A stretch of DNA of 64,000 bases from Pseudomonas sp. MWU15-20650 (GCF_023242475.1 NZ_JALJFG010000008.1:1-64000); one strand, 5' to 3'. Shown: positions 1 to 11,532, counted from the stretch's first letter. Made by a program: numbers and translations. The notes: a model not told the origin generated them from the sequence alone.

Positions 1-16
1 TAACAAATCGGCTGTT

Positions 17-152
17 GTGGCGAGCGGGCTTGTCCCGCGTTGGGGCGCGCAGCGCCCCCCAAAGAAGGACGAATGCGGTGTAGCCGATACTCCGCAGAGA
101 CAGCTTTTGGGGCTGCTGCGCACCCCAACGCGGGACAAGCCCGCTCGCCACC
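17..152. repeat. REP doublet (long inverted repeat)
   Basis: Two arms, about 17-58 and 111-152, are near-perfect reverse complements. Each carries the core GCGAGCGGGCTTGTCCCGC followed by a GC-rich tail, and a spacer of about 50 bases separates them. This is a typical Pseudomonas REP pair in opposite orientation. It lies beyond the 3' end of the minus-strand gene at 235-630. A degenerate REP remnant containing GGGGGCAAGCCCCTCTACA follows at about 198-222. Open frames across this stretch are palindrome artefacts. Nothing else was seen in 1-234. Confidence 0.85.
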
Positions 153-234
153 GGGGAATATGACAGCCTTCAAACGTTGTGTAGATACCTATGGTCATCG
201 GGGGCAAGCCCCTCTACAGGGATCTTGGTGTGGC

Positions 235-630
235 TCAGGATTGGTACTGGCTGAGTAACCGTTCCATCCGCGCATCCATCCGACGCTTGATCTCAGCCTC
301 GATATGCGGCGCAAAGTCATCGATCACATCCTGCATGATCAGTTGTGCGGCGGCACGCAGTTCGTTGTCCAGGTGCAGCAGCAGGGCGTCTGGCGCTTTT
401 TCAGCGGGGGCGGCGGCTACGGGGGGCTCGACGGGGGCCGGGGCAGCGGGCTCCGGGGCGACGGGCTTGCCACCGACCATATCGAACAACAGCGGAATCT
501 GTACCTCACCCTCGACCGTCTCGGTCAACAGCGGCGGTTGCAAGTTGTCATCACCGAGTAACTGGCGGATCGACTCCAGGTCATCCAGCAAGTGATCGTC
601 TTTTTTTATCGGATTGGGCGTGTCCATCAT
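235..630 (-). CDS. Small holC-linked protein of unknown function
   Basis: The product is 131 residues, acidic and cytoplasmic-looking, with no signal peptide or membrane segment. The N-terminus (1-50) is rich in Asp and Leu. A Pro/Ala/Glu linker follows at about residues 55-80. The C-terminus (about 85-131) looks amphipathic and helical, with a QDVIDDFAPHIEAEIKRRMD stretch. It starts 4 bases after the holC stop, so the two genes are almost certainly co-transcribed and translationally coupled. Other pseudomonads have a short uncharacterised gene in this position, between holC and valS. The context suggests a housekeeping role near DNA polymerase III chi, but no function can be assigned. ATG at 630 is followed directly by a second ATG at 627. 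Confidence 0.8.
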   Translation of the reverse strand: MMDTPNPIKKDDHLLDDLESIRQLLGDDNLQPPLLTETVEGEVQIPLLFDMVGGKPVAPEPAAPAPVEPPVAAAPAEKAPDALLLHLDNELRAAAQLIMQDVIDDFAPHIEAEIKRRMDARMERLLSQYQS

Positions 631-634
631 GTAC

Positions 635-1063
635 TCAAAGTCGTTGTAGCCGGTGATCCTGCAAAGAATAGCCCTGTTCGCGGTAGAAACGGAAACTCTC
701 CCGCGCGGCCTGACGAATTGCCGGGTCTTCCACCACGACTTCGGCTACGCGTGCAAACGCCTTGGCAAAGGCCGGTACTTTCAGGTCCAGGTTGACCAAC
801 AGGTCGTGGTGGTCGCCGCAGTTGTCCCCCAAACCCAGGGCAATCAGGCCTTCGGGTTCGGATTCGGCGGGGCCGTGGGGCACGAAGCTTTCGCCCTTGA
901 AGCGCCACAGGCGCGCATCCAGCTCGTCACGTTGGGCAGCATCGCTGCAATGCAGGTAGATGCGGTGGCCCATGCGCCAGGCTTTTTCGGTGAGTTTGCA
1001 GGCAAAGTCCAGGCGCGCGGAGGGATCGGCGCTGGGCAATATATAGAAGTCGACTTGGGTCAT
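635..1063 (-). CDS. holC: DNA polymerase III subunit chi
   Basis: The 142-residue protein begins MTQVDFYILP and contains the family-typical stretches ACKLTEKAWRMGHRIYLHC and WRFKGESFVPH. Length and sequence match HolC, the clamp-loader-associated subunit that bridges the tau/gamma complex (through psi) to single-strand binding protein during replication. It lies downstream of pepA on the same strand, the usual Pseudomonas order, but a 176-base gap containing a REP doublet separates them. The next gene begins 4 bases after its stop. Confidence 0.95.
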   Translation of the reverse strand: MTQVDFYILPSADPSARLDFACKLTEKAWRMGHRIYLHCSDAAQRDELDARLWRFKGESFVPHGPAESEPEGLIALGLGDNCGDHHDLLVNLDLKVPAFAKAFARVAEVVVEDPAIRQAARESFRFYREQGYSLQDHRLQRL

Positions 1064-1107
1064 TGGGGTTCCTGAGACCGGGGCGGCCTGATGGCTGCCC
1101 CGGAATT

Positions 1108-1236
1108 TGTAGGCGCGAGCTTGCTGTGGCGAGCAAGCTTGCTTGCGCTGGGGTGCGGAGCGCCCCTAAAAAAGCCGGAGACTGCTACGCAGTCAACGGG
1201 AGCAAGCTCCCTCGCCACAGCACGCTCGCGCCTACA
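1108..1236. repeat. REP doublet between pepA and holC
   Basis: The outer arms, TGTAGGCGCGAGC at 1108 and its complement ending at 1236, enclose GCGAGCAAGCTTGC- and GGGAGCAAGCTCCC-type REP cores facing each other. The element ends 3 bases from the pepA stop codon, so it probably forms the 3' hairpin of the pepA transcript. It could affect mRNA stability or polarity into holC. Confidence 0.8.
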
Positions 1237-1239
1237 GGG

Positions 1240-2745
<1,506 letters not shown>

Positions 2746-2757
2746 CTAAGGTCTGTG

Positions 2758-2779
2758 AGCCTGCGTTTGTACGCAGGCT
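2758..2779 (-). promoter_or_regulatory. Hairpin in the pepA leader
   Basis: AGCCTGCG and CGCAGGCT form an 8-bp perfect stem around a 6-base loop. It lies 28 bases upstream of the pepA ATG, in the pepA-lptF divergent region. No T-run follows on the minus strand, so it is not a terminator for that direction. It could be a leader structure or operator; the sequence does not decide. Confidence 0.4.
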
Positions 2780-3014
2780 TGAAGCTTGACAGCTTTGTAA
2801 GCCGCCAGTGGCAAAGGCCGCAGTTTGAACCTCGCCAGCGGAGCCTGACAACCCTCGGCACACGCTTTATGAGTACGTATAAGGTTGCGCAGTGACAGGC
2901 GAGGACAATCACAGGATAATGCGCCATCTTTTTAGCCGGCCCACTGTAAAGGGGGTCGACTCGGTATGCTTGCTTGTTTGGCCGCCTTAGCCTGACAACC
3001 CTGGAGTGTCTGGT

Positions 3015-4133
3015 TTGATCGTCTTCCGTTATCTGTCCCGCGAAGTCCTGTTGACCCTGAGTGCCGTGAGTGCGGTATTGCTGGTCATCATCATGAGCGG
3101 TCGCTTCGTCAAATTCCTTGCCCAGGCCGCTTCGGGCGCCCTGGATCCGGGCTCTCTGTTCCTGATCATGGGCTTTCGCCTGCCGGGCTTCCTGCAGTTG
3201 ATCCTGCCACTTGGCCTGTTCCTGGGGATTTTGCTGGCCTATGGCCGGCTGTATCTCGAAAGTGAGATGACCGTTCTCTCCGCCACCGGCATGAGCCAGC
3301 AGCGTCTGTTGGCCATGACCATGGTTCCGGCGGCCGGTGTCGCCCTGGTGGTGGCGTGGTTGAGCCTGAGCCTGGCGCCCCAGGGCGCGTTGCAGTTCCA
3401 GCTGGTACTCAACAAGCAGGACGCGATGACGGAGTTCGACACCCTCGAGCCCGGTCGCTTTCAGGCCCTCAACGACGGTACGCGGGTGACTTATACCGAA
3501 ACCATGACGGATGACCGCACCAACCTCGGCGGCGTGTTCATTTCCCAGAAGAACCTGGGCCAGAACCAGAAAGACCGTGGCATTTCGATTCTGGTGGCCG
3601 ACAGCGGCCGCCAGGAAGTGCGCCCGGACGGCAGCCGTTACCTGATCCTGGAAAATGGCTACCGCTACGATGGCAGCCCCGGCCTCGCGGATTATCGCGC
3701 GATCAAGTACGACACCTATGGCGTCATGCTCGCCAAGCCTGAGATCAGTGAAGAGGTCACCGACCGCGACGCCCTGCCGACGTCGGCGTTGATCGGCAGC
3801 CAGGAACTGCGTTCGATCGCCGAGTTGCAATGGCGCATTTCCCTGCCGCTGCTGGTGTTTATCGTGACCTTGATGGCTGTGCCGCTGTCACGCGTCAACC
3901 CGCGCCAGGGCCGCTTCCTGAAGCTGTTGCCGGCGATCCTGCTGTACATGGCTTACCTGACTATCCTGATTTCCGCCCGTGGATCCCTGGAGAAGGGCAA
4001 GTTGTCGCCCACCCTGGGCCTGTGGTGGGTGCATGGCATTTTCCTGGTGATCGGCCTGGGGCTGCTCTACTGGGAGCCTATCCGTTTGAAAATGAAGAGC
4101 CGTCGTGGCCTGAAGGAGTTGGCTCGTGGCTAA
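3015..4133 (+). CDS. lptF: LPS export permease LptF
   Basis: LptF is a membrane subunit of the LptB2FG ABC transporter, which extracts lipopolysaccharide from the inner membrane and pushes it across the LptC-A bridge. The protein has a transmembrane helix near residues 8-28, a second and third around 50-110, a periplasmic beta-jellyroll (about 130-260) and three C-terminal helices. A GTG at 3006 could start the frame. It overlaps the GGAG sequence at 3003-3006, whereas TTG at 3015 sits 8 bases after that GGAG and gives the family-typical beginning IVFRYLSREVL, so TTG is preferred. Its 3' end overlaps lptG by 8 bases. Confidence 0.93.
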   Translation: MIVFRYLSREVLLTLSAVSAVLLVIIMSGRFVKFLAQAASGALDPGSLFLIMGFRLPGFLQLILPLGLFLGILLAYGRLYLESEMTVLSATGMSQQRLLAMTMVPAAGVALVVAWLSLSLAPQGALQFQLVLNKQDAMTEFDTLEPGRFQALNDGTRVTYTETMTDDRTNLGGVFISQKNLGQNQKDRGISILVADSGRQEVRPDGSRYLILENGYRYDGSPGLADYRAIKYDTYGVMLAKPEISEEVTDRDALPTSALIGSQELRSIAELQWRISLPLLVFIVTLMAVPLSRVNPRQGRFLKLLPAILLYMAYLTILISARGSLEKGKLSPTLGLWWVHGIFLVIGLGLLYWEPIRLKMKSRRGLKELARG

Positions 4134-5205
4134 GCTTGATCGCTACATTGGTAGCAGCGTACTGATCGCCATCCTGGCGGTATTGGGCATTATCCTGGGC
4201 CTGGCCTCGTTGTTTGCCTTCATCGATGAAGTGAGCAACGTCACCGACACCTACACGGTCACGGATGTGTTGAGCTTCGTGGCGTTGACCGCGCCGCGCC
4301 GGCTCTACGACATGATGCCGATGGCCGGCTTGATCGGTTGCCTGATCGGCCTGGGTACCCTGGCCAGCAACAGCGAACTGACCATCATGCGCGCGGCGGG
4401 TGTTTCCATCGGTCGCATCGTTTGGGCGGTCATGAAGCCGATGCTGCTGCTGATGGCGTGCAGCGTGCTGATCGGCGAATACGTAGCGCCGCCGGCCGAA
4501 GCCACGGCCCAGGCCAATCGCGCCCTGGCCCAAGGTTCGGGCGATGCGCAAAGCGCCAAGCACGGCCTGTGGCACCGTCAGGGGGATGAATTCATCCACA
4601 TCAACGCCGTGCAGCCCGATGGCCTGTTGATCGGTGTGACGCGTTACACGTTCGACAAAGAGCGGCACATGCTCACCTCCAGTTTCGCCAAGCGTGCGCA
4701 ATACAGCGCCGAGCAATGGCAACTGAGTGACGTCACCACCACTTACTTCCGCAACGTGGGCCAGGGCACCAAGGCCAGTACCGAAGTGATCAATGTACCG
4801 ACCGAGCATTGGGACATCGCCCTGAAGCCGGAACTGCTCAACACCGTGGTCATGATCCCGGAAGCCTTGCCGATCTCCGGTTTGTGGAACTACATCCACT
4901 ACCTCAAGGATCAGGGCCTGAACAATGGCCGCTACTGGCTGGCGTTCTGGGTCAAGGTGCTGCAGCCGGTCGTCACCGCCGCATTGGTGTTGATGGCGAT
5001 TTCCTTTATCTTCGGCCCATTGCGTTCCGTGACCCTCGGCCAGCGGGTGTTCACCGGCGTGCTGGTGGGCTTCACCTTCCGTATTGCCCAGGACTTGCTG
5101 GGCCCGTCGAGCCTGGTGTTCGGTTTCTCGCCGTTGTTTGCGGTGTTGGTGCCGACGACGATCTGCGCCCTGGCCGGGTTCTGGCTGCTGCGCCGCGCCG
5201 GTTGA
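4126..5205 (+). CDS. lptG: LPS export permease LptG
   Basis: LptG is the partner permease of LptF. The 359-residue protein begins with GTG inside the last codons of lptF (8-base overlap), which indicates translational coupling and fixed stoichiometry. The N-terminal helix (about 9-30) is followed by LASLFAFIDEVSNV, then helices near 60-110, a periplasmic domain (about 130-265) and C-terminal helices from about 280. This is the standard YjgP/YjgQ layout. The operon ends at a strong terminator just downstream, so lptFG appears to be a two-gene unit. Confidence 0.95.
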   Translation: MAKLDRYIGSSVLIAILAVLGIILGLASLFAFIDEVSNVTDTYTVTDVLSFVALTAPRRLYDMMPMAGLIGCLIGLGTLASNSELTIMRAAGVSIGRIVWAVMKPMLLLMACSVLIGEYVAPPAEATAQANRALAQGSGDAQSAKHGLWHRQGDEFIHINAVQPDGLLIGVTRYTFDKERHMLTSSFAKRAQYSAEQWQLSDVTTTYFRNVGQGTKASTEVINVPTEHWDIALKPELLNTVVMIPEALPISGLWNYIHYLKDQGLNNGRYWLAFWVKVLQPVVTAALVLMAISFIFGPLRSVTLGQRVFTGVLVGFTFRIAQDLLGPSSLVFGFSPLFAVLVPTTICALAGFWLLRRAG

Positions 5206-5221
5206 GGCCGCGCTTATGCAC

Positions 5222-5257
5222 AAAAAATGCCCCGCTCGTATGAGTGGGGCATTTTTG
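5222..5257 (+). terminator. Rho-independent terminator of lptFG
   Basis: The stem pairs AAAATGCCCCGCTC (from 5224) with GAGTGGGGCATTTTT around a short GTAT loop. It has an A-run before and a T-run after, and lies 17 bases past the lptG stop. Confidence 0.9.
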
Positions 5258-5356
5258 TTCTGGTCAGCAAAGATGACGCCTGGCCTGAGCATCAGGTACA
5301 ATTCCCGGCTATTTTTCAGCGGGCAATCTGCCTGCAGCCTTTTTGAGTGTTGATCC

Positions 5357-7156
5357 GTGAGTGATTTGAGTCATATCCGCAATTTCTCCATCATCGCCCA
5401 CATTGACCATGGCAAGTCGACGCTGGCCGATCGATTCATCCAGATGTGCGGCGGCCTTGCCGAGCGTGAAATGGAAGCCCAGGTACTGGATTCCATGGAC
5501 CTCGAACGCGAGCGCGGGATCACCATCAAGGCCCACAGCGTCACGCTGTACTACAAGGCCAAAGACGGCATTACTTACCAACTGAACTTCATTGACACCC
5601 CAGGCCACGTTGACTTCACCTACGAAGTCAGCCGCTCGCTGGCGGCCTGTGAAGGTGCGCTGCTGGTGGTCGATGCCGGCCAGGGCGTGGAAGCGCAATC
5701 GGTCGCCAACTGCTACACCGCGATCGAGCAGGGCCTGGAAGTCATGCCCGTGCTGAACAAGATCGACCTGCCCCAGGCCGAGCCGGAGCGCGTCAAGGAA
5801 GAGATCGAGAAGATCATCGGTATCGACGCCACCGACGCCGTCACCTGCAGCGCCAAGACCGGCCTGGGTGTCGACGAAGTGCTCGAGCGCCTGGTACACA
5901 CCATCCCTGCGCCGACCGGCAACTACGAAGATCCGCTGCAAGCGTTGATCATCGACTCCTGGTTCGACAACTACCTGGGCGTTGTTTCCCTGGTACGCGT
6001 GCGCCACGGCCGTGTGAAGAAGGGCGACAAGATCCTGGTCAAGTCCACCGGCAAGATCCACCTGGTGGACAGCGTCGGTGTATTCAACCCCAAGCACACC
6101 GCAACCGTTGATCTGAAAGCCGGTGAAGTGGGCTTCATCATCGCCGGCATCAAGGACATCCACGGTGCGCCGGTCGGTGACACCCTGACCTTGAGCTCCA
6201 CCCCTGACGTCGACGTGCTGCCAGGCTTCAAGCGCATCCAGCCACAGGTCTACGCCGGCCTGTTCCCGGTCAGCTCCGACGACTTCGAAGACTTCCGCGA
6301 AGCCCTGCAAAAGCTGACCCTCAACGACTCGTCGTTGCAGTACACCCCGGAAAGCTCCGACGCCTTGGGCTTCGGCTTCCGTTGCGGCTTCCTCGGCATG
6401 CTGCACATGGAAATCATCCAGGAGCGCCTCGAGCGCGAGTACGACCTGGACCTGATCACCACCGCGCCAACCGTTATTTTTGAGCTATTGCTGAAAACCG
6501 GTGAAACGATTTACGTCGACAACCCGTCCAAGCTCCCGGATCTGTCAGCCATCGAAGACATGCGCGAGCCCATCGTGCGGGCCAACATCCTGGTACCGCA
6601 GGAGCACTTGGGCAACGTCATCACCCTGTGTATCGAAAAGCGTGGCGTCCAGCGCGACATGCTGTTCCTCGGTACCCAGGTACAAGTGACCTACGATATG
6701 CCGATGAACGAAGTGGTCCTGGACTTCTTCGATCGCCTCAAATCCACCAGTCGCGGCTATGCTTCGCTGGATTACCATTTCGATCGTTACCAATCGGCTA
6801 ATCTGGTGAAGCTGGATGTGCTGATCAACGGCGACAAGGTAGATGCCCTGGCACTGATCGTGCACAAGGACAACGCGCACTACAAAGGTCGCCAGTTGAC
6901 CGAGAAGATGAAAGAACTGATTCCGCGCCAGATGTTCGACGTCGCGATCCAGGCCGCCATTGGCGGGCAGATCATTGCACGGACCTCCGTCAAGGCTCTC
7001 AGAAAGAACGTACTGGCCAAATGCTACGGCGGTGACGTAAGCCGTAAGCGCAAGCTGCTTGAGAAGCAAAAGGCCGGTAAAAAACGCATGAAGCAAGTAG
7101 GCAACGTGGAAGTTCCACAAGAAGCCTTCCTTGCGGTGCTCAGGTTGGATAGTTAG
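5357..7156 (+). CDS. lepA: Translation elongation factor 4
   Basis: LepA/EF4 is a ribosome-binding translational GTPase. The 599-residue protein has the G1 motif AHIDHGKST near residue 15, G3 DTPGHVDF near 77 and G4 NKID near 131. EF-G-like domains II, III and V follow, and then the LepA-specific C-terminal domain with a basic end ([20 protein letters not shown]). It begins with GTG at 5357. It is followed after 5 bases by lepB, the ancient lepA-lepB operon. Confidence 0.97.
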   Translation: MSDLSHIRNFSIIAHIDHGKSTLADRFIQMCGGLAEREMEAQVLDSMDLERERGITIKAHSVTLYYKAKDGITYQLNFIDTPGHVDFTYEVSRSLAACEGALLVVDAGQGVEAQSVANCYTAIEQGLEVMPVLNKIDLPQAEPERVKEEIEKIIGIDATDAVTCSAKTGLGVDEVLERLVHTIPAPTGNYEDPLQALIIDSWFDNYLGVVSLVRVRHGRVKKGDKILVKSTGKIHLVDSVGVFNPKHTATVDLKAGEVGFIIAGIKDIHGAPVGDTLTLSSTPDVDVLPGFKRIQPQVYAGLFPVSSDDFEDFREALQKLTLNDSSLQYTPESSDALGFGFRCGFLGMLHMEIIQERLEREYDLDLITTAPTVIFELLLKTGETIYVDNPSKLPDLSAIEDMREPIVRANILVPQEHLGNVITLCIEKRGVQRDMLFLGTQVQVTYDMPMNEVVLDFFDRLKSTSRGYASLDYHFDRYQSANLVKLDVLINGDKVDALALIVHKDNAHYKGRQLTEKMKELIPRQMFDVAIQAAIGGQIIARTSVKALRKNVLAKCYGGDVSRKRKLLEKQKAGKKRMKQVGNVEVPQEAFLAVLRLDS

Positions 7157-7161
7157 GTCCT

Positions 7162-8016
7162 ATGTCACTAAATTTCCCGCTGTTGCTGGTCATCGCCGTT
7201 GCCGTTTGCGGTCTCCTGGCGTTGCTCGATCTGGTGTTCTTCGCCCCGCGTCGGCGGGCGGCTATCGCGTCCTATCAGGGCAGCGTCAGCCAGCCCGATA
7301 CGGCGGTGGTCGAGAAGCTGAACAAAGAGCCTTTGCTGGTTGAATACGGCAAATCGTTCTTTCCGGTGTTGTTCATCGTGCTGGTGCTGCGCTCGTTCCT
7401 GGTGGAGCCGTTCCAGATCCCTTCGGGGTCGATGAAACCTACCCTGGACGTGGGCGACTTCATCCTGGTGAACAAGTTTTCCTACGGGATTCGCCTGCCG
7501 GTGATCGACAAGAAAGTCATTCCGGTCGGTGACCCACAGCGTGGCGATGTGATGGTGTTCCGCTACCCAAGCGACCCGAACGTCAACTACATCAAGCGCG
7601 TCGTGGGCCTGCCGGGCGACGTGGTTCGCTACACCAGCGACAAGCGTCTGTTCATCAACGGTGAGTCGGTGGCCGAGAAGCTGCTGGGCGCCGAGCCGAA
7701 CACCCTGGGCAGCGCCGAGCTGTACCAGGAGAAGCTCGGTGCGGTAGAGCACGAAATCCGCAAGGAAATGAGCCGTTACCGCGCGATGCCTGATGGCGAG
7801 TGGAAAGTGCCTGCCGGGCACTACTTCATGATGGGCGACAACCGTGACAACTCCAACGACAGCCGGTACTGGGATGACCCCAGCATTCCCAAGGACCTGC
7901 TGGGCATGGTGCCCGACGAGAACATTGTCGGCAAAGCCTTCGCGGTCTGGATGAGTTGGCCGGAGCCCAAGCTCAGCCACCTGCCGAACTTCTCGCGGGT
8001 CGGGCTGATCAAGTAA
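7162..8016 (+). CDS. lepB: Signal peptidase I
   Basis: Signal peptidase I cleaves signal peptides from secreted proteins on the periplasmic face of the inner membrane. The protein has 284 residues with two N-terminal membrane segments (about 4-22 and 63-82). The catalytic serine is in PSGSMKPTL (residue about 91) and the general-base lysine in YIKRVVGLPGD. The box GDNRDNSNDSRYW is intact. It lies 5 bases after lepA. A 10-bp GC-rich hairpin follows the stop, so lepAB probably ends here and rnc has its own promoter. Confidence 0.97.
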   Translation: MSLNFPLLLVIAVAVCGLLALLDLVFFAPRRRAAIASYQGSVSQPDTAVVEKLNKEPLLVEYGKSFFPVLFIVLVLRSFLVEPFQIPSGSMKPTLDVGDFILVNKFSYGIRLPVIDKKVIPVGDPQRGDVMVFRYPSDPNVNYIKRVVGLPGDVVRYTSDKRLFINGESVAEKLLGAEPNTLGSAELYQEKLGAVEHEIRKEMSRYRAMPDGEWKVPAGHYFMMGDNRDNSNDSRYWDDPSIPKDLLGMVPDENIVGKAFAVWMSWPEPKLSHLPNFSRVGLIK

Positions 8017-8022
8017 TACAAG

Positions 8023-8053
8023 CGGCGCTGTGAACACAGCGCCGAATGCTTTT
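8023..8053 (+). terminator. Probable terminator after lepB
   Basis: CGGCGCTGTG at 8023-8032 pairs perfectly with CACAGCGCCG at 8035-8044, followed within a few bases by a short T-run. The 10-bp stem lies 6 bases after the lepB stop. Confidence 0.65.
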
Positions 8054-8183
8054 CTGGGGCTGGGACAAATAAGTGTCCGGCCTCATGCAGCACCTATCAG
8101 GATTTGAATTTGAATACTGCGTCAATCGTCGATGGCCACCGGTGCCACGAACTCGATATGCATCAACCAGGTATGGCTAAACA

Positions 8184-8873
8184 GTGACCGTTTCTCTCAG
8201 TCGTCTCGAGCGCCAGCTCGGCTACACCTTCAAGGACCAGGAATTGATGGTCCTTGCCCTCACACACCGCAGTTTTGCAGGGCGCAATAACGAGCGCCTG
8301 GAATTCCTCGGTGATGCCATCCTTAATTTTGTCGCCGGTGAAGCGCTGTTCGAGCGCTTCCCCCAAGCCCGTGAAGGGCAGCTGTCACGCCTGCGCGCGC
8401 GCCTGGTAAAAGGCGAGACCCTGGCCGTGTTGGCCCGTGGTTTCGGCCTGGGCGAATACTTGCGCCTGGGTTCGGGCGAATTGAAGAGCGGCGGTTTTCG
8501 TCGTGAGTCGATCCTGGCCGACGCCCTTGAGGCGTTGATCGGTGCCATCTACCTCGATGCAGGCATGGAGGCCGCCAAGGAGCGCGTCACTGCCTGGCTG
8601 ACGTCGGAGATCGAAAGCCTCACGCTGGTCGACACCAACAAAGATCCCAAGACCCGGCTGCAGGAATTTCTGCAATCGCGCGGCTGCGAACTGCCACGCT
8701 ACGAAGTGGTGGATATCCAGGGTGAGCCCCATTGCCGCGTTTTCTTCGTGGAATGTGAGATCACCTTATTGAACGAAAAAAGCCGAGGTCAGGGTGTGAG
8801 CCGTCGTATTGCCGAACAGGTAGCGGCCGCTGCAGCACTGATTGCCCTGGGCGTGGAGAATGGCCATGACTGA
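8184..8873 (+). CDS. rnc: Ribonuclease III
   Basis: RNase III is the double-strand-specific endoribonuclease of rRNA and mRNA processing. The 229-residue protein has the catalytic signature [12 protein letters not shown] at about residues 34-45, a second acidic cluster in [16 protein letters not shown] (about 111-126), and a double-stranded RNA-binding domain from about 155 (KTRLQEFLQ to [11 protein letters not shown]). GTG at 8184 gives the family-typical start [14 protein letters not shown]. The 3' end overlaps era. Confidence 0.96.
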   Translation: MTVSLSRLERQLGYTFKDQELMVLALTHRSFAGRNNERLEFLGDAILNFVAGEALFERFPQAREGQLSRLRARLVKGETLAVLARGFGLGEYLRLGSGELKSGGFRRESILADALEALIGAIYLDAGMEAAKERVTAWLTSEIESLTLVDTNKDPKTRLQEFLQSRGCELPRYEVVDIQGEPHCRVFFVECEITLLNEKSRGQGVSRRIAEQVAAAAALIALGVENGHD

Positions 8874-9768
8874 TTCAACCGCAACACGCTGTGGCTATGT
8901 TGCCATCGTCGGGCGCCCGAACGTGGGCAAGTCCACGCTGCTGAACCACATCCTCGGCCAGAAGCTTGCGATCACTTCGCGCAAGCCGCAGACCACCCGC
9001 CACAACATGCTGGGCATCAAGACCGAAGGCAACGTGCAGGCGGTCTACGTCGATACCCCGGGGATGCACAAAGGCGGCGAGAAAGCCCTTAACCGCTACA
9101 TGAACAAGACCGCATCGGCGGCGTTGAAGGACGTCGACGTGGTGATCTTCGTGGTCGACCGCACCAAGTGGACCGACGAAGACCAGATGGTTCTCGAGCG
9201 TGTGCAGTACGTCACCGGCCCTTTGATCGTCGCGTTGAACAAGACCGATCGCATCGAAGACAAAGCCGAGCTGATGCCGCACCTGAGCTGGCTGCAGGAA
9301 CAGTTGCCGAACGCCCAGATCATCCCGATCTCGGCCCAGCACGGTCACAACCTCGAAGCCCTGGAGCGCGTGATCGCCGAGCACCTGCCGGAGAATGAGC
9401 ACTTCTTCCCGGAAGACCAGATCACCGACCGCAGCAGCCGCTTCCTCGCCGCCGAACTGGTCCGCGAGAAAATCATGCGCCAGATGGGCGCCGAGCTGCC
9501 ATACCAGATCACCGTCGAAATCGAAGAGTTCAAGCAGCAGGGCAAGACCCTGCATATCCATGCGCTGATCCTCGTCGAACGTGATGGCCAGAAGAAAATC
9601 ATCATTGGCGACAAGGGCGAGCGCATCAAGCGTATCGGCACCGAAGCGCGCAAGGACATGGAATTGCTGTTCGATTCCAAGATCATGCTCAACCTGTGGG
9701 TGAAGGTTAAGGGTGGCTGGTCCGATGATGAGCGCGCGTTGCGCTCCCTGGGCTACGGCGACCTGTAA
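8866..9768 (+). CDS. era: GTPase Era
   Basis: Era is the essential GTPase that binds 16S rRNA and helps mature the 30S subunit. The chosen ATG at 8866 lies 8 bases after a GGAG, overlaps the rnc stop by 8 bases and gives a 300-residue protein (E. coli 301); an upstream in-frame ATG at 8842 would add eight unconserved residues. Motifs are G1 GRPNVGKS, G3 DTPG, G4 NKTD, and a C-terminal KH domain containing [14 protein letters not shown]. The rnc-era overlap implies coupled translation. Confidence 0.96.
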   Translation: MTDSTATRCGYVAIVGRPNVGKSTLLNHILGQKLAITSRKPQTTRHNMLGIKTEGNVQAVYVDTPGMHKGGEKALNRYMNKTASAALKDVDVVIFVVDRTKWTDEDQMVLERVQYVTGPLIVALNKTDRIEDKAELMPHLSWLQEQLPNAQIIPISAQHGHNLEALERVIAEHLPENEHFFPEDQITDRSSRFLAAELVREKIMRQMGAELPYQITVEIEEFKQQGKTLHIHALILVERDGQKKIIIGDKGERIKRIGTEARKDMELLFDSKIMLNLWVKVKGGWSDDERALRSLGYGDL

Positions 9769-9785
9769 GGACACCGCAGGGCAAA

Positions 9786-9878
9786 AATGTGGGAGGGGGC
9801 TTGCCCCCGATAGCGGTGGGTCAGTTAACAAATAAGTGACTGACACATTGCCATCGGGAGCAAGCCCCCTCCCACATT
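9786..9878. repeat. REP doublet between era and recO
   Basis: AATGTGGGAGGGGGCTTGCC and its reverse complement face each other across about 45 bases. This GTGGGAGGGGGCTTGCYCCCGAT type recurs at 11441, 13515 and in the 27 kb array. It lies 18 bases after the era stop and 45 bases before recO. Confidence 0.9.
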
Positions 9879-9922
9879 AGGTTTGTGTCGTTTTCAAAAA
9901 TGCATTCCAGCAGTGAGAACCC

Positions 9923-10612
9923 ATGTCCCAATCCCCACCCCCCAGCCAACTCGCCTACGTCCTGCACAGCCGCGCCTATCGTGAGACCAGCGCGCTGGTG
10001 GACTTCCTCACGCCCCAGGGGCGCCTGCGTGCGGTCATGCGCAGCGCGCGGGGCAAGGCGGGGACGTTGGCGCGGCCTTTCGTGGCCTTGGACGTGGAGT
10101 TTCGGGGCAAGGGCGAGCTGAAAAACGTCGGCCGCCTGGAAAGTGTCGGCACCTCTGCCTGGCTCAACGGCGACGCCTTGTTCAGCGGCCTCTACCTCAA
10201 TGAACTGCTGATTCGCCTGTTGCCCGCCGAAGACCCTCACCCGGCGGTCTTCGACCACTACGCCGCCACGCTGTTGGCCCTGGCCGAAGGGCGCCCTCTG
10301 GAGCCGCTGCTGCGTGCCTTCGAATGGCGCTTGCTCGACGATCTTGGCTACGGCTTTGAGCTGAGCAACGACCTGCACGGCGACCCCATCGCCGAAGACG
10401 GCATGTACCGCTTGCAAGTGGATGCCGGCCTTGAACGTGTGTACCTGCTGCAACCGGGGCTGTTCCAAGGCGCTGAGCTGCTCGCCATGAGCGACGCTGA
10501 CTGGACCGCCCCAGGCGCCTTGTCCGCCGCCAAGCGCTTGATGCGCCAGGCCCTGGCCGTGCATCTGGGCGGTCGGCCCTTGGTCAGTCGCGAGTTGTTT
10601 CGAAAGCCCTGA
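9923..10612 (+). CDS. recO: DNA repair protein RecO
   Basis: RecO is the recombination mediator that works with RecR (and RecF) to load RecA on SSB-coated single strands. The 229-residue protein has an N-terminal OB-fold (about 8-85: [20 protein letters not shown], then [12 protein letters not shown]) followed by a helical C-terminal domain. Typical RecO stretches are [10 protein letters not shown] and [13 protein letters not shown]. The start ATG follows CAGTGAGAACCC. It completes the conserved rnc-era-recO order. A REP doublet separates it from era. Confidence 0.94.
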   Translation: MSQSPPPSQLAYVLHSRAYRETSALVDFLTPQGRLRAVMRSARGKAGTLARPFVALDVEFRGKGELKNVGRLESVGTSAWLNGDALFSGLYLNELLIRLLPAEDPHPAVFDHYAATLLALAEGRPLEPLLRAFEWRLLDDLGYGFELSNDLHGDPIAEDGMYRLQVDAGLERVYLLQPGLFQGAELLAMSDADWTAPGALSAAKRLMRQALAVHLGGRPLVSRELFRKP

Positions 10613-10663
10613 CATCCCCGTGTATGCTGTGCACCGTTTCTTTCCCTTTTCAGGAGCGCTTCC

Positions 10664-11407
10664 GTGACCACCAGCAATCGCATTCTTCTAGGCGTCAACA
10701 TCGACCACGTCGCCACCCTGCGCCAGGCCCGGGGCACCCGTTACCCTGATCCGGTCAAGGCCGCGCTGGACGCCGAAGAAGCGGGCGCCGACGGCATCAC
10801 CGTGCACCTGCGCGAAGACCGCCGCCACATCCAGGAGCGCGACGTGCTGTTGCTCAAGGACGTGCTGCAAACGCGCATGAACTTCGAGATGGGCGTTACC
10901 GAAGAAATGATGGCCTTTGCCGAGCGTATCCGCCCGGCACATATCTGCCTGGTACCCGAGACCCGTCAGGAACTGACCACCGAAGGCGGCCTCGACGTGG
11001 CCGGCCAGGAAGCGCGGATCAAGGCTGCGGTCGAGCGCCTGTCGAAGATCGGCAGCGAAGTCTCGCTGTTCATCGACGCCGACGAGCGCCAGATCGAAGC
11101 CTCCCGCCGTGTGGGCGCCCCGGCCATCGAACTGCATACCGGTCGTTACGCGGATGCCACCACGCCGACCGACGTCGCCGACGAACTGCAGCGCATCATC
11201 GATGGCGTTAACTGCGGCTTGGCTGAAGGCTTGATCGTCAACGCCGGCCATGGCCTGCACTACCACAACGTCGAAGCGGTGGCGGCGATCAAGGGCATCA
11301 ACGAGCTGAACATCGGCCATGCACTGGTGGCGCACGCGCTGTTCGTTGGCTTCAAAGGCGCTGTGGCCGAAATGAAAGCCCTGATCCTGGCGGCTGCCAG
11401 GACTTAA
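10664..11407 (+). CDS. pdxJ: Pyridoxine 5'-phosphate synthase
   Basis: PdxJ condenses 3-amino-2-oxopropyl phosphate with 1-deoxyxylulose 5-phosphate in the last ring-forming step of vitamin B6 synthesis. The 247-residue TIM-barrel begins with GTG at 10664 after CAGGAGCG and shows [36 protein letters not shown] and [12 protein letters not shown]. It follows recO by 51 bases, as in other pseudomonads, and is probably in the same transcription unit. Confidence 0.97.
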   Translation: MTTSNRILLGVNIDHVATLRQARGTRYPDPVKAALDAEEAGADGITVHLREDRRHIQERDVLLLKDVLQTRMNFEMGVTEEMMAFAERIRPAHICLVPETRQELTTEGGLDVAGQEARIKAAVERLSKIGSEVSLFIDADERQIEASRRVGAPAIELHTGRYADATTPTDVADELQRIIDGVNCGLAEGLIVNAGHGLHYHNVEAVAAIKGINELNIGHALVAHALFVGFKGAVAEMKALILAAART

Positions 11408-11440
11408 GCGCACACACAGTAAGATCCAATGGAGATCAAA

Positions 11441-11532
11441 ATGTGGAAGGGGGCTTGCCCCCGATAGCAGTGTGACAGTCACCCAATACCTTGGCTGATC
11501 CGCCGCTACCGGGAGCAAGCCCCCTCCCACAT
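11441..11532. repeat. REP doublet after pdxJ
   Basis: ATGTGGAAGGGGGCTTGCCC and GGGAGCAAGCCCCCTCCCACAT are opposed across about 50 bases. It is the same class as 9786 and 13515. Confidence 0.88.

Noticed and set aside
4078..5301. A 407-codon minus-strand frame opposite lptG
   Set aside because: Shadow of lptG; His/Arg/Gln-rich low-complexity text.
8084..8180. Short frame in the lepB-rnc gap as a DUF4845 remnant
   Set aside because: The roughly 30 codons do not resemble that family and have no ribosome site.
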